Below, in pieces: positions 13,281 through 26,017 of a stretch of DNA of 64,000 bases (positions are counted from its first letter, which is position 1; every line of letters begins with the position of its first letter). This DNA comes from Stromatinia cepivora. Its lineage: Eukaryota > Ascomycota > Leotiomycetes > Helotiales > Sclerotiniaceae. The notes under the pieces were generated by a model. It searched no databases. It was not told the origin of the DNA and was given only the letters and a program-made list of their open reading frames with translations. The position numbers were made by a program, and so were the translations under genes. The DNA lies in NCBI GenBank assembly GCA_014898415.1, contig RCTD01000031.1:1-64000 (forward strand), given 5' to 3'.

Positions 13281-14103
13281 ATATTAAAATAAAGATTATA
13301 TTAAAAGATCTATGAAATTAAATTAAAAAGTATTCTTCTTCAAAAATACTAATTAAGATTAAAAGTTATTATTAAAAAACAAATAAAAAAACAACTTCTA
13401 AATTAAATAAATTCTTCAAATTCCAAAAGAATTAAAAAAATTCTCTTTTTCATAAAAGATATTTAAATAATAATTATATATTTAATTTCAGATTAAAATA
13501 TTTAATAAAAATAATTATAAAAATTATAAAAATGATAATAAAAATAACTATAAAAATTATATAAATAATAATGAAAAGTAATTATAGAAATTATTCTATA
13601 AAATAATAAAAAAAAATATAAAATATTTTAATAAAAATAATGAAATAATTATAAAAAATCAAATTTAATTAAACTTTCTTTTCGAAAGAATAATAATAAT
13701 ATATTTTATTTCAAATTAAAATATTTGATAAAAATAATTATATAAATTATTACAAAAATAATGAAATAATTATAAAAATCAAATTAAATTAAACTTTCTT
13801 TTCGAAAGAATAAAAGATATCTATAATATTAAATTGAAATATAAAAATTTATATTTTTATAATAATATTATTTTAAAAAGGATATTTATTAAAGAGGAGT
13901 ATTGTAATTTAATAAATATCATTTTAAATACTTCAAAATATTAATTAAAAAAAGAAATTAATATTTTTAAGAAAAATATCTCTTTATAATAAAATAATAA
14001 TATTTTAATAAATTTAAAGAAATTTTATATTTTCTTGATATTTTTTAATATAAAATTCATAAATTATTATCAATCTTCAAATATTATATTCGAATTTATA
14101 TAA
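13281..14103. other. Extremely AT-rich stretch with an internal duplication
   Basis: No genes seen. A unit containing 'AATTAAACTTTCTTTTCGAAAGAATA' is present at about 13665-13700 and again at about 13785-13815, a direct repeat of roughly 115 bp, both within A/T runs. Confidence 0.5.
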
Positions 14104-14108
14104 TATTA

Positions 14109-14418
14109 TGTCACGGAAAGCCCTGTGATCCCCTGTATCTTATGAAGGATCAAAGCGTATGCTTTCCAATCGGAATGAAGGATCTACTAGCCCTTACTAA
14201 TCTATCAATTTAATAAGATGATTCTGATATACTAATAAATAAAGATCTAGTTTAATTAAGGTGTATATCAATTAGATAATCATTCATTTGTTCTATATAT
14301 ATAGCTCTTGATTTATATAATCAAGGGTAAATCATTTAATTTTTTCATTCTATTAATCATATATATTATTTATTCCCTGATCCCTGAAAATGCTTTATAA
14401 TTATATTATCCTATGATA
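14109..14418 (+). repeat. Copia-B 5' LTR
   Basis: Begins TGTCACGGAAAGCCCTGTGA and ends at CCTATGATA. It is paired with 23770-24079 and with the reversed solo LTR at 24404-24713. The tips form an inverted repeat, TGTCACGG against CCGTGATA. Confidence 0.9.
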
Positions 14419-15673
14419 ATTATAAGCCCGGTAATCTTTAAATCTATATAATTTCTTATCCAATGATTATTAAGTATTCAAGGGATTATTCTTAAAATAT
14501 AATTTCTATTTTATTTATAATTCAATATTCATATCAATTTAGTTACCTTTATTCAATATAATAAAAAATCAAAACGATCTTCTTTTCATAATCTATACTC
14601 AATAACCGGAATGGTATTTATATTTGAAAAATAAATATTAAATTCAAGGAATCTAGGATTCAATCAATCTAAAGAACGATTTGTTTGTTTTTATATCAGC
14701 GATATCTATTTCAAATTTTGATTTAACGAATAAGTTTATTTGTATTCAGGTTGATTAATTTTCAATTAAATTATTTGTTTTATTTTCTATTATCGATCTT
14801 CAAATCAAATACGATTAAAAGAAACAAATTCAATATCAAAAGGAATTCTCGGAATACCTTGTGGTAATTCAATTCAGGGAAGATATTAGTAAAAATATAA
14901 AAATAAAAGATTCTGATGGTAATATATCGGGATCTATTTCTAGTAGATCTATTATTTTATTCTTAATCATTTTCCAAAAAATCTTTTTCAAGTTTGTTTC
15001 TTTTCAATTGGAGTATCGATATCGATAACAAGAATATATACAGAATTATAAAACTTTCCGGGATGTTTATAAGTAGATCGAATCGTCAATTGATCAAATA
15101 TACCCCATAAAATTATTCATTTTCAATTAGGGTATTATAATTTTTTTATTCAAAACAATTATCAATATATTCAAAAGGAAGTTTGTATTTACAATAATTA
15201 TTATTAAGCTCGCAGTATTATAAGAATATCGGTCTGTTCTAGTATAAGTCTTATTCAGCAGAATCGATTCTATCAAATGGTATAGGGATTGGATTATAGT
15301 TTATATTAAAGCTTTTGTATATAAAATCACTGAAGTATAGAATGAAATCACTATCAATATTTTTCTATAAGCTATTGGTACCAGAATACTCTTAATCTGG
15401 ATAAATACTATAATTATACAGATCGAAATAAACAATCAACTTGAATTATCCAACTTTTTATTCAAATAATTCGAAAACGTTTTTGAAGAATTAATCTTTT
15501 AAAATTCTATTTCCTTAAAAATTAAAAAAGGAATATATTCTACATTTATCTTTTTTCAAAATGATAATAAATTTAAAAAGAATAAGAAGAGTATCAATTC
15601 TGGAAATAATCAAAGGATTAAAAAGATCTGGAAATGTTTTTGTAGAATCGAATCTGAATGGAACAATAGAATT

Positions 15674-17400
15674 TGTCACGAGATACACGTGATCGCGTCC
15701 GATCGGGCTAGTACGGTACTAAGCTTCGAGTCGATCATATATATAGTTTTGTAGTACACTCTTTTTAGTTTTGTAGCTTTTAATTCTAAGGTTGATTTCT
15801 AAACGCTTATTGGGTTTGTTATATTATTAAAAGCTTTTTCAGATAAAAAATAGAATAATATTTATATATACTTATATATACTTTGTTTGCTTTTGTTTAA
15901 ATATATCATTCCTACTCTTTTGCTTGTATATAGATCTTTTTGATACTATTCGAAGATATTATTTTTTTCTTATTTTTAATTTCTAAACTATAAATTACAA
16001 TTTGATAAATCTTGTGATTGCAGAATTTTGTAGCGAAATGATTCGTTAGCGGGATGAAATTTCGTTTTTATATTTCTTGATTCTCGAATGTATTTCTATT
16101 GCTTATATTCCTTTTCGTCTGAAATCCTCTCTTCCTGATTTTGAAAAGTTCAATAATAACTTTCAAAAGTTCGATATTTGGTTTCCCTTGATTCGAGCGA
16201 AACTATAAGTAGATAGTGTTGCAATTGGCAATTCTATAATTCAATTTTACTATATTTATCTCAATCTCGAATTTCATATATAAATTATAGTATTACCTTA
16301 GTTTTTTTCTTTTAATCAAAATATTTCTTTAGATTATATAACGATCCTAGAGTTTTTTTCTTTTAATCAAAATATTTCTTTAGATTATATAACGATCCTA
16401 GATCAATTTATACGTGTTTATAACAATCCGAATAAAGTTCAAGAAATCGAAAACAAGTTATTTATTTTCAAATAAGGAATTAATTCTTTATATACCTATA
16501 TTACAAAATTCGAAAGGACTCTTTATAAAGCCAAAGGTCAGAATTGGTTCGATTCGAATAAGATCTCAATTTTTCGTAATAGATTCAATGTTATTTTTAG
16601 AAATCGTCTTTCTCAATAGCTTTCTTTTCTTTGCTCTTATCCCGACTTTATTTAGATTATACAATAATTAGCTGTTCGTATAGCGAATGGATTCCTTGCA
16701 TTATTTTACTTTAATGAGTTTAGAGCCCTATATATATTGCAGAATCCATCCCACTCTCGGAATCACGATTCAATGGATGTTAGTAATCTTAATGTTATTG
16801 GTATCCTTAGTCCTTTTGATATTTAATTAGATAAACTTAATTGTATTTTGATTCTACCCCGTGTACAAATATTCGAGTTTTCCCTTTCTGAAAGAACTCT
16901 TTTGTATAAGCAAAATAAATATATACAATATGGAAGTATTTCCTATTAGATATAAATCTATCTATTAGATCTATATCAAAGAGCCCGAAATCGATAAAAG
17001 CCTGTTTTGGTTATTATATTGATTACTGAATTTGAAATCGACAATGATAAGGATTTAGAAGAGATGATCAATAATCGATATTTTGAAGATCGTTTGAAGA
17101 AGGTATATGGTATAATAAATGCGTATTTGTTGATTGTAATACAATCTGCACATTAGATATTTTTATTAAAAGACGATTAGTGATCATTTTATATTTAAGT
17201 TATTCATTTTAAATAAATTCGAGGCGAACTTTTCAGAAGGGGGGGGGTAATGTTATGAGATATATATGATCGCGTTCGATCGGGCTAATATGGTATTAAG
17301 CTTCGAGTCGATCATATATATAGCTTCGTAGTATACTCTTTTTAGCTCTGTAGCTTTTAATTCTAAGGTTGATCTCTAAACGCTCGTTGGGTTCGTCACA
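15674..17400 (+). mobile_element. Gag-only LTR element (TR-GAG type), copy 1, inside Copia-B
   Basis: A compact 1727-bp element with 150-bp LTRs (15674-15823 and 17251-17400) and the duplication GAATT (15669-15673 and 17401-17405). The interior of about 1.4 kb encodes only a degraded gag-like protein: an SKxxLFI...YTYITKFERTLYK-type segment at about 16430-16560, an R-x-R-x-x-F-R-N region, and near 16920-16975 the residues of a CCHC knuckle with Cys codons turned to Tyr. No protease, reverse transcriptase or integrase motif fits in the space. A purine tract 'GAAGGGGGGGGG' ends at about 17247. It differs from copy 2 (41309-42983) mainly by transitions and by one 51-bp duplication. Confidence 0.88.
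16301..16402. repeat. Perfect 51-bp tandem duplication in the gag-only element
   Basis: 16301-16351 and 16352-16402 are identical. Copy 2 of the element (about 41936-41990) has the unit only once, which accounts for the length difference of 52 bp. Both units carry the same RIP-type substitutions relative to copy 2, so the duplication happened after the mutations. Confidence 0.9.
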
Positions 17401-17576
17401 GAATTGGTCATAACCACATTACTCACAATTACAAAATTATAAAGTTAATATTCATTGAAAAGACCAATCCATTATTCAAAAAAATATTCAATAAAAATGA
17501 GTTACAAGTAATTAAAGATCGAGCAAAATCGTATTTATAGAAGCAGTTTCATTCTAATTAGATTAAAAAGAAATAG

Positions 17577-17942
17577 ATGAAAAGTTCTATTGATTCTTTA
17601 GAATCTTTAATCAATATTACTATTTTAGATATTCAATATAATCAATTAAGAGTATATTTTATAATAATGAAAGTATATCATCTGTTTAATAGTATTTTGC
17701 TCGATAATTATAGTATTATATATATCATAAACGATATATCTTTATTGAATGATCATCGATATCGATCATCTGATTCTAGTGATTTTGTAGAAATAGATAT
17801 TTCCAGTTTTCAAATCCTAAAATATAGGATTTATATTATCAAAGGGATCATTAAGAAAGAAAATTACCCTAATGATAATCTGATTTTAAACGATATAGTA
17901 TTCATTTTTGGCTTTTATATCAATATCGTTTCGAAGACTTGA
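17577..17942 (+). pseudogene. Copia-B protease-region open fragment
   Basis: A 121-residue open stretch with a Copia aspartic-protease layout: hydrophobic ILLDN-x-S core at about residues 39-44, IINDISLLND after it, and a terminal FGFYINIVSKT resembling the 'P-x-F-x-x-N-L-x-S' segment that precedes integrase. The expected D-T/S-G triad is not intact (D-N-Y), consistent with a Cys or Gly codon altered by mutation. It belongs to the surrounding Copia-B element. Confidence 0.6.
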
Positions 17943-20529
17943 TTGGAGAAAACTGGCCTATAGTTCTCAAAATATAATTGTATTCTTTATAAAAAAGATT
18001 ATATAAATAGTATAATAATTGTTTAATACATTTATACTGAAAATTTTGTATTTTTAGAATACAAATTATTTTCTATTTATTCGAATACTTTTTTATCTAT
18101 TTCTATAAATAATCCTTTTATAATATATTCAATAATAAACAGAAAAATAAATAAAGCATTTTATTATTCTTATAATCCATTTTTCTTAAAAGAAGATATA
18201 AATGAAATATAATATAAATATTTTGAGCATTTAAAAAAGGAAGTTTTTGAACATTTAGTATTTGCAATACAAAACATCAAAATAAAAGATATCATTTGTT
18301 CCAATTACATTGATTGTATTTACATTTATATAAAGCAAATCATTCCTTGCGCTTCAAATGATTATTAATCATTTCAACCTTTTTACAAAATTCAATAAGA
18401 TCTTTTTGATTTCAATAAAAGGTATAATAATATATTATAATTCCTATTAATCAAAGAAATATATTATAATAAAATCTTTTTATATCTAATCTATTATAAA
18501 ATATACAATAAAGTATTTGTAATTATGCAAAGCTTTGTAATCTGGATTCATTGTAAATATGGTTTAATGATTGTAATAATTAAATAAAATAATGATATAT
18601 TTATTATTGGAGTTATAAAAATAATATTATTTGAAAAATGAATCAAGCAAAAAGGTATCGAATTTGAGCTATTCTTGTTTTATATATATGAATCCAATAA
18701 AGGATTAGAATATATAGGATAAGAAATAATTACAAAACAAATAAAAATACAGATTATAATGGATTTACCGGACAAATTGTAAATGGAAGTAGTGCAAGTT
18801 ATTATTTACTTATATAATATAAATCCTTTGAAGATCAAATCCTTCAAATTACTTAATGAGGTACTCGATATATGGTTTTGTAATTATTTTCGCAAAAATA
18901 ATCTTTTATTTGTAAAGAAAATATCTAACGATCTCTATCCTAACTAAAATGGAATCTATAGATATAGATATTAAGTTTACTTTTTGGATAAAAATAAAGA
19001 AGCTAGAATTAATAGGAAATGATACAAAACTAATCCTTGAATATATATTGAGTATTTAATAGGTTATATCCCAGGTATATTGATTTATTGTATATGGATA
19101 TTTAAGTTCGATAGAATTATTATTATTTGAAATATAACGTTCAATAAGGAATTCATTTATTATATAGATTTTATTAATCGAATGATCGATATTTATATTA
19201 CAGAAGAGCTTAAGCAGTTTATTAGAGTTTTTGATTTATAAGATTATATCGAAATAAATAAAACGATTATTCAAAATGAAGACAATGATAAAGACTTCAT
19301 TTATTTATCTATTTTTATAGATCGAAAAGCCCTTGATTTATTTACTAAATATATTCCAGATCTATTATCTATAAACGAACTGGTTTTGGGGGTAGATATA
19401 GATCTAAAAGGTAATAATAGAAATAAAGAAATCGATTTAGGATTATCCAATTTATCTAATCCTTTAGATAATAAAGATAAGGTATACAATAAAGATATAT
19501 AAATGCTGGTCGATTCTTTCATTAGAGAAATTAAAGAAACCGATTTTTTCATTAAAGAACAATTATATTTCGTAAATAAAGATATTGATATTATTCAAAA
19601 AGATATCTATAACAATAATACAGATCCCGATTTCATTGAATATATTGATATAAGGAATATAGAATATAAACCTATTAATTGTACTATCGAAGTTCTTCGT
19701 AATATATACAAAAATAATCCAAAGATTACTTTAATCAATCAATCTCAATATTCCAAAAAGAAGTATATATATTAGAATAATCAATTAGAGTATTCTATAA
19801 AGGAAATCCAATCATTACAAAGATTATTGTGCCCTATATATTCATCTAATCGATTTATAAAGGATTTATGGATTTATGATCTCGAATAGATATTTAAAAG
19901 AATTTGCATTATAAGGATTGAAATATTTAGGGTTTAAATTAATCTATCTGAATTTCAATTATACAATTATTATTTAAAATCATCTTTCTTTTGAAAATCA
20001 TTTGGCTTTTATATTTTAGAGTAATCAGTATATATATAAACGCAATTATATATACAATAATATTATTAAGAGAATAATCCCAATACTGGATTCTATATAG
20101 GAATTGTTATATTTCAAAGAACAAATTCAATAGAATTACTTTATTTAAACAATTTTCATTTTATATTCTGATCTAATCAATAAGGAATAAACGATATAAA
20201 GGAATATTCTCAATTTGTGATAATTTATAATATAATTATCATTGGAATTGAAGTAAAACCATTATTGCTTTTTATCTAATTTACAATTAATGAATTATAA
20301 ACAATATTACTTTCTCGAATTCATATATTTGTAGTTTCAAAACTATCTCGTTTTTATCATCAATTAGAAGATCATCAAATGGGATATTGATTCAAATAGG
20401 ATTACGATCTTGAAGTTAATAACTTTAAGGTTAGGAAAACTTAATATAAAATCGATTCTGAATTGGAATTTATAAAACCGATCCCTTTTCAATAGATATT
20501 TATATATAAATATAATGATCAAGATTTAA

Positions 20530-21070
20530 TTATTCATTATTGCTTATATTTAATAGTATAAGGAGATCTTCAGATTAAAAATATTATTAAGATTATTTAT
20601 ATCATTATATTAGCAGATCGATCATTCCGAATCATAATAGCAATTATCATTAAATATAATCTCGAAATAAAGCAATACAATATAATCAATGCCTTCGTCA
20701 ATATTCTATATGATCCTTTCGATATTCCAATTATATATTATCTATCTGATAGATACAAAATCCTAAATAAAAATATCATAATTGATCGAACTTTGTATAA
20801 TCTATAAGATTCCCTAGTTATACAATTTAGGGATTTCATTCGAATACTCAAAAAACTAGGATTGGTATAATACAAAAAGGAATCATATTTATATATTAAC
20901 CCAAAGTATATCATCATAATTCTTTTCTTTGTAGACAATATTTAGATCATTTATTATAAGAAAAACGAATCAGTTATTACAAAAATCATCAAGGGAATCA
21001 AAACTATATATAAGCTACGAGATCTAAAAAACATTAAATAGTTTCTAGATATATATATATTTTATAATCG
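20530..21070 (+). pseudogene. Copia-B reverse transcriptase relic
   Basis: Plus-strand translation across several stops gives ILADRSFRIIIAI, YNIINAFVNILYDP (the finger/palm region with N for D), SLVIQFRDFIRILKKLG and IILFFVDNI, where Copia elements have a V-D-D box. The Asp-to-Asn change is a G-to-A transition. Together these identify an RVT_2 domain that can no longer be functional. Confidence 0.75.
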
Positions 21071-21876
21071 ATTTAAAAAAAAGCTATAACTAATTTATAA
21101 TATATATATTAAGAAGATTACTAAGAAATTCAAAACAATAAATAGGACAACAAATATATCGCTCCCAATAATGATATTTCAGAAAAATCAGAGTCAAGTT
21201 TTTATATATATTATAAAAATATATCAAAAGAAAATAGATTTAGTATTATATACTATAATCATTATAAAAACGGATATATTATTCGCTATTTCATAATTGA
21301 ATTATTATTTGATCAATCTATTTAATGATTATATAAAAGCTATCGATCATTGTTTATAATATCTATAGAATACAAAATATCTTGTAATTCAATATAATAA
21401 TGATCAAATACTATAACTTCTCGTTTTTTTCAGATATTTCTTTTACAAATGATCCAGATATTTATCGATTATCCCAAAGATATATTTTATCCCTTTTCGA
21501 TAGTTTAATCATATAGAAAGCATTCAAATAAGATATCGTAATCATCTCGATTATTAAAATAGAGTTTCTCAAAATCAAACATATATCAAAAGAAACTATA
21601 ACAACCCTATATTTCTTAAAAAAGATCGATTTAGCAATAAAAGAACTTATAACGATCTTCTACGATAACCAGCAAACAATCAGATTAGTAATTAATAAGA
21701 ACAAGCGGATCACTACAAAACTATATCACATCGATATTCAAAATATATAATTATATCAAGAATATTCAAAAGGGAACTTTTATATAATCTATCTACCGAC
21801 CATTGATATAATTATTAATGGGCTCATCAAGAACCTTACAAAACAAAAGTTCGAATATTTCCGATCCCTTTTTAAT

Positions 21877-22919
21877 CTACAAAATGTAAACAATAGAATC
21901 ATAAAGCTTAAATAACGATAATCTGGAACTCGTAATTCTTCCCTTTGATATAGATGGAATAAATCCTATTTGGTATTCCAGATCATTATATTTTTCTATA
22001 ATACATTTTAATTCGTATACTTTATATCTATCAAAAAACAAAGAATAATCAAAACCAATCATTTCTTCATTTTTTATTTTCTTATCCTCAAAGAAGGATA
22101 AACTTCTTTCTAAATTCAATAACTTGAAATTCAAATAAAAGAACTTCTGAATTATCCACAATAATTAAAAAACAAAAAACAATTAAAGCAATCAAAATTA
22201 TTAATACTATCAATACTATAGAATCCAAAGAACTATCCCTTCTTTCCTTTTTCTTTAGATATACTATCTATTCTTTTCTCCTTTTCTTCTTTATTACTCT
22301 TTTTCTCTTATCTTTATTATCGTTCTCCAAAATCACAATATATTTTTTCCATTCAGTTTTTCAAGGACTTTGATAAATAATACAATAAGGAAAAAAAGAA
22401 CGATGATACAAAGGCGAAGAAACAATTTCTTTCTCTTTTTCAATCTTCAATATCATTTTTATTACAATTTTATATCCCTACTTAAATTATACAATCAATA
22501 ATCAATATATTATCAAGATAAGGAATAAACAAAAAACTTACTTTCGAATTTTGCTAATAAATAACGATATAATAATCTATCAAAGGATAAAAAAAAATCG
22601 GCAAAGAAACATACAGATAAATACCACAATTTCAATACCAACAATTATTCGGCTTGAAAAAATCAACAAAACATTCACCATAAAAATTATATCTCCCAAC
22701 AATCAACAATTTTATATATCGAATATATAAATAATCATTCCTTTCTTTATAATTCCCTTTATCTTTTATTTTGATTAAAAAATCAACAACTTTCGATAAT
22801 CTTTTTTCTTTCTCTTTTTCATCTAATTCATTATCCGAAAAACCCAATATCGAAGAATCAAATAAATCATCATCATCAAATAAAAAAACCCTCCCTTTTT
22901 TCTTTTCTTTATTAAACAA
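21877..22919 (-). pseudogene. Antisense open frames in the 3' region of Copia-B
   Basis: Between the RT/RNase H relic and the 3' LTR, the longest open frames are antisense: 22919-22632 (95 residues, with a DDDDLFDSS acidic run then NELDEKEKEKRLSK) and 22161-21877 (94 residues, charged, with DRYKVYELKCIIEKYNDLEY). They are in different frames and not recognised as any family. In DNA this AT-rich, stretches of 95 codons without a stop are uncommon, and the composition is protein-like. They may be relics of an extra antisense gene carried by the element, or chance. Confidence 0.3.
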
Positions 22920-23769
22920 TCTTTATTTCAACAATTACAAATACAAAATTAGTAAAATCTTTCAATTATATAATAGAATTCAAAAATGAAATCTATCTTC
23001 AAATTACTATTTGAACTTATAACAAGCAATTGATTATAATAAACAGCAATTCTTTCAATAAAAAGAAGCAGTTTTTGAAATAAATAATTGTATATCATTC
23101 TAAAAGCAAATTTAATTAAATCATACTTTTAAAGATCGATATTTTGATTCATTATTTATACTAAACTCATTAATTCTTTTTACTCGATTTATTAATTCTT
23201 CAAAAAAATATTAGAATCTTTTCTTATATTCGATTTTCTCAAAGCTTTCTTCTCAACTATTATTTATCTAATACAATTGAGATTCGTTTGTTTAATTTTC
23301 TTAAATCCCGAAATCTTAAATATAATAATGATCAATAAAAACTTGATTAAAACAAAAACGAAAATGCGAAAAGGGAATCCATATATCTTTAAAAATTCAT
23401 TCATTTTACTTTACCATTATAATCAATATATTATAATCTAATAATTATATATATTCTCAATTGTTATACCGCAGGATCGATTATTCATCTATATTCTTTC
23501 AATAGAAAACTTTCTTTTTATTATTCAAAATCTTGATTTCAAAGAATATTATAGATATCAAACTAAAAACCAAAAGAAATTTGCGATTTATATATAATCA
23601 AATTCTTCTTTATTCCAAAGATATCAAAATTATTTCAGATTTATATATTATACTACTCCTTTATTGATATCTATCTATAATCGCCTTATATATTCATTCA
23701 CAAATCATATGAATTACTACTTTCTATATCTTTCCATTTATTTCAAATCGTCTTTCAATCTAGAAGATA

Positions 23770-24079
23770 TATCATAGAAAATCTTGTAATCTTTTATATC
23801 TTATAAAAAATAAAAGCGTATACTTTCCAATCAGAATGAAGGATCTATTAACCCTTACCAATCTACCAATTTGATAAGATGATCCTGATATACTAATAAA
23901 CAAAGATCTAATTTAATTAAAGTATATATCAATTAAATAATCATTTATTTATTCTATATATATAGTTCTTGATTTATATAATCAAAAATAAATCATTCAA
24001 TTCTTTTACTCTACCAATCATATATACCATCTATTCCCCGATCCCTGAAAGTGCTCTGTAATCATACTATCTCGTGATA
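23770..24079 (+). repeat. Copia-B 3' LTR
   Basis: 310 bp, starting TATCATAGAAAATCTTG (RIP-altered form of the LTR start) and ending ATCTCGTGATA, followed by the TATTA duplication. Confidence 0.88.
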
Positions 24080-24403
24080 TATTATTAATACTACAATCAT
24101 ATAATTTGTACTACGATTATATAATATTATTCGTACTACAATCGAAATCATCGATATAAAAGTATTCAAATAAAGGAATCTAATTAATCGAATATCAGGG
24201 GTATTCGAATAAAGAACTTTTATAATATTAATTAAGATAATTAAAATGATAAATCTTTATTCAAATCGACGAATAAGAATAAGGTATTAATATATAAAAG
24301 AATTCGAAAAGGGTATATAGGAAGATTATATTCTTAATATTAAAGATTAAGAATCTGAATCCGAATATTATTCAGTATTATTAATTGTATACAATATAAT
24401 ACT
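24080..24403. other. AT-rich spacer between Copia-B and solo LTR
   Basis: About 320 bp with no gene or repeat recognised. Confidence 0.4.
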
Positions 24404-24713
24404 TATCACGGGATAGTATGACTATAGAGCACTTTCAGGGATCGGGGAATAGGTAGTACATATAATTGGTAGAGTAAAAGAATTGAATGATTTGCTTTTG
24501 ATTATATGAATCAAGAGTTGTATATATAGAATAAATGAATGATTATTTAATTGATATATACTTTAATTAGATTAGATCTTTGTTTATTAATATATCAGAA
24601 TCATTTTATCAATCGGAGAGATTGATAAGGGCTAGAAGATCCTTCATTCCGATTGGAAAGCATACCCTTTGATCCTTTGTAGAATACAGGGGATCACAGG
24701 GCTTTCCGTGACA
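24404..24713 (-). mobile_element. Solo LTR of Copia-B family
   Basis: 310-bp reverse-complement copy of the Copia-B LTR, from TATCACGGGATAG to GGGCTTTCCGTGACA, with a 5-bp duplication ATACT (24399-24403 and 24714-24718). It keeps C and G at many positions that are T or A in the 3' LTR of the full element 330 bp away. Confidence 0.93.
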
Positions 24714-24718
24714 ATACT

Positions 24719-25318
24719 TCTATACAATTCTATATTATTATTATAATTTCATAATTACTTATTTCATTACCACCTTCAAATATATGATCTCCAATAATAA
24801 TATCTTTCAAAAAATAATTACTAATATATTAATAATAAAAATAATTAAATCTAATTTGATATTCGAATTCTTTAATTAATTCTTTCAATAATTGTATTTT
24901 TAAATTCTAAAATATCTTCAAAATTGATCGATTTCGGGGTGATAACTATATTACTTTTTTTGGTGTGATCATTACCCCCCTATAAAAAGTGGTCATCACC
25001 GATGGTGACCACCAAAATTTTTATTATAATAATAGTTAGTGTTGAAACCCAGTCATCTATACGGGTGAGCGAGGTAGTGTAGTATGTGCTGAGCCGCAAT
25101 GTAAAAACATCCTGCGATGCAGAGAGATTTATCCGTACTTATCTCCACCAATGGTATCCTTGTAATTGGCATTTGACAACTGTTTGAAAAGAACTGTATG
25201 CTTGTTGCTAACTTCTGTTAACGGCTCAATGTGCTGGAGTTTCTTGTCCCCCACTCCCAGGGAAAATGTCAGCTCAGTAAGGTTTGCTCTCTCAACGATA
25301 TCCTCAAATTGTTGGATC
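24719..25318. other. Transition from AT-rich block to gene island
   Basis: AT-rich to about 25020, then normal composition. A GC-rich imperfect hairpin (TGGTCATCACC, short loop, GGTGACCACC) sits at about 24988-25014. No gene recognised in the first part. 25030-25318 is probably the old upstream region of the P450 relic. Confidence 0.4.
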
Positions 25319-26017
25319 ATGGTTTCCACCATCTTATTCTCTACGATCGCGGTCGTAAGTGCTTTCTTATTTTTCCAATATCGAAATCTACAGCGACACA
25401 TCAAAGAAGCCAAAAAGTCAGGCTTCAAATATGCTATTTCTCCGTAAGTCCTACCCCATAACGTAATAAGATTTACTCGCTGAGGAAGTTTTATGTAGAG
25501 TATACTTTCAATCTATACTATGGATCATCCTCCAGAATATCTTTATACTATTCCTTTCCAGACTTCCTAGCGTTTGGACTCAGTCATGGCTCCCGCTTTC
25601 GAAATGGGGCGAGACCTAGCATGAAGGCTATGAGCCCTTCAGAAGAATGAACGATGATACGATAATGATAGTTTCCGCGGGGGGTAATATACTCTGGACA
25701 TGCGATCCTGAAGTTATCATGCAGGTGTCTACCCGTCGCAACGGTTTTGTCAAGCCAACTGAAATGCTTGACATGCTCAACATTTACGGGCCTACCATTA
25801 CCGCTGCTGAAGGGAAAGAGCATCGCATTGTCAAAAAAGTCGCTTCGCCATCCTTCAATGACAAAAACTTTGTGTAGAACTAGTTTGCAAACCCGGAGAA
25901 GATTATGCGAGCACTCTTGAGAAGGTAGAACAACAAGTGTCAAATGGTACAGTATTCGAGATGGGCTTAAAAATGAAACAGTCGGTGCCGTTAAAAATTG
26001 TCAGAAGGAAAGCTTAA
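25319..26017 (+). pseudogene. Cytochrome P450, disrupted and internally deleted
   Basis: Exon 1 (25319-25443) encodes an N-terminal membrane anchor MVSTILFSTIAVVSAFLFF followed by YRNLQRHIKEAKKSG, as in fungal microsomal P450s. A 55-bp intron (25444-25498, GTAAGT...TAG) keeps the frame into exon 2, with GYEPFRRMNDDTIMIVSAGG, then CDPEVIMQVSTRRNGFVKP and ASPSFNDKNF, the region around helix B/C. An in-frame TAG at 25617-25619 sits just before GYEPF. After 25874 the frame shifts into VELVCKPGED...GTVFEMGLKMK, ending at a TAA (26015-26017), which resembles a P450 C-terminus beyond the heme loop. About 300 residues including the I-helix, ExxR and heme Cys are missing, so no oxygenase activity is possible. 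Confidence 0.8.

Larger units (their letters stand above)
14109..24079 (+). mobile_element. Long Ty1/Copia-type retrotransposon, Copia-B (RIP-inactivated)
   Basis: 310-bp LTRs at 14109-14418 and 23770-24079 are flanked by the 5-bp duplication TATTA (14104-14108 and 24080-24084). Without the nested gag-only element it is about 8.2 kb, long for a Copia. A protease-like segment (17692-17754, I-I-x-D-N-x-S pattern followed by INDISLLND) lies far ahead of a Copia-type reverse transcriptase (about 20530-21070) whose catalytic box reads F-V-D-N, with the second Asp lost. Copia order (protease, integrase, RT) is therefore supported. The 2.6 kb between RT/RNase H and the 3' LTR holds open frames only on the minus strand. 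Confidence 0.85.

Noticed and set aside
1..25000. Protein-coding genes of the host within the AT-rich blocks
   Set aside because: All open frames of useful length match transposon domains or have no motif; codon content and stops fit RIP-degraded repeats. No tRNA or rRNA was recognised.
24960..25020. GC-rich hairpin resembling a transposon end
   Set aside because: No partner inverted repeat or target duplication was found in the window; imperfect pairing only.
25584..25943. 119-codon minus-strand open frame across the P450 relic
   Set aside because: The opposite strand encodes recognisable P450 segments in frame with a spliced N-terminus; the minus frame shows no motif.
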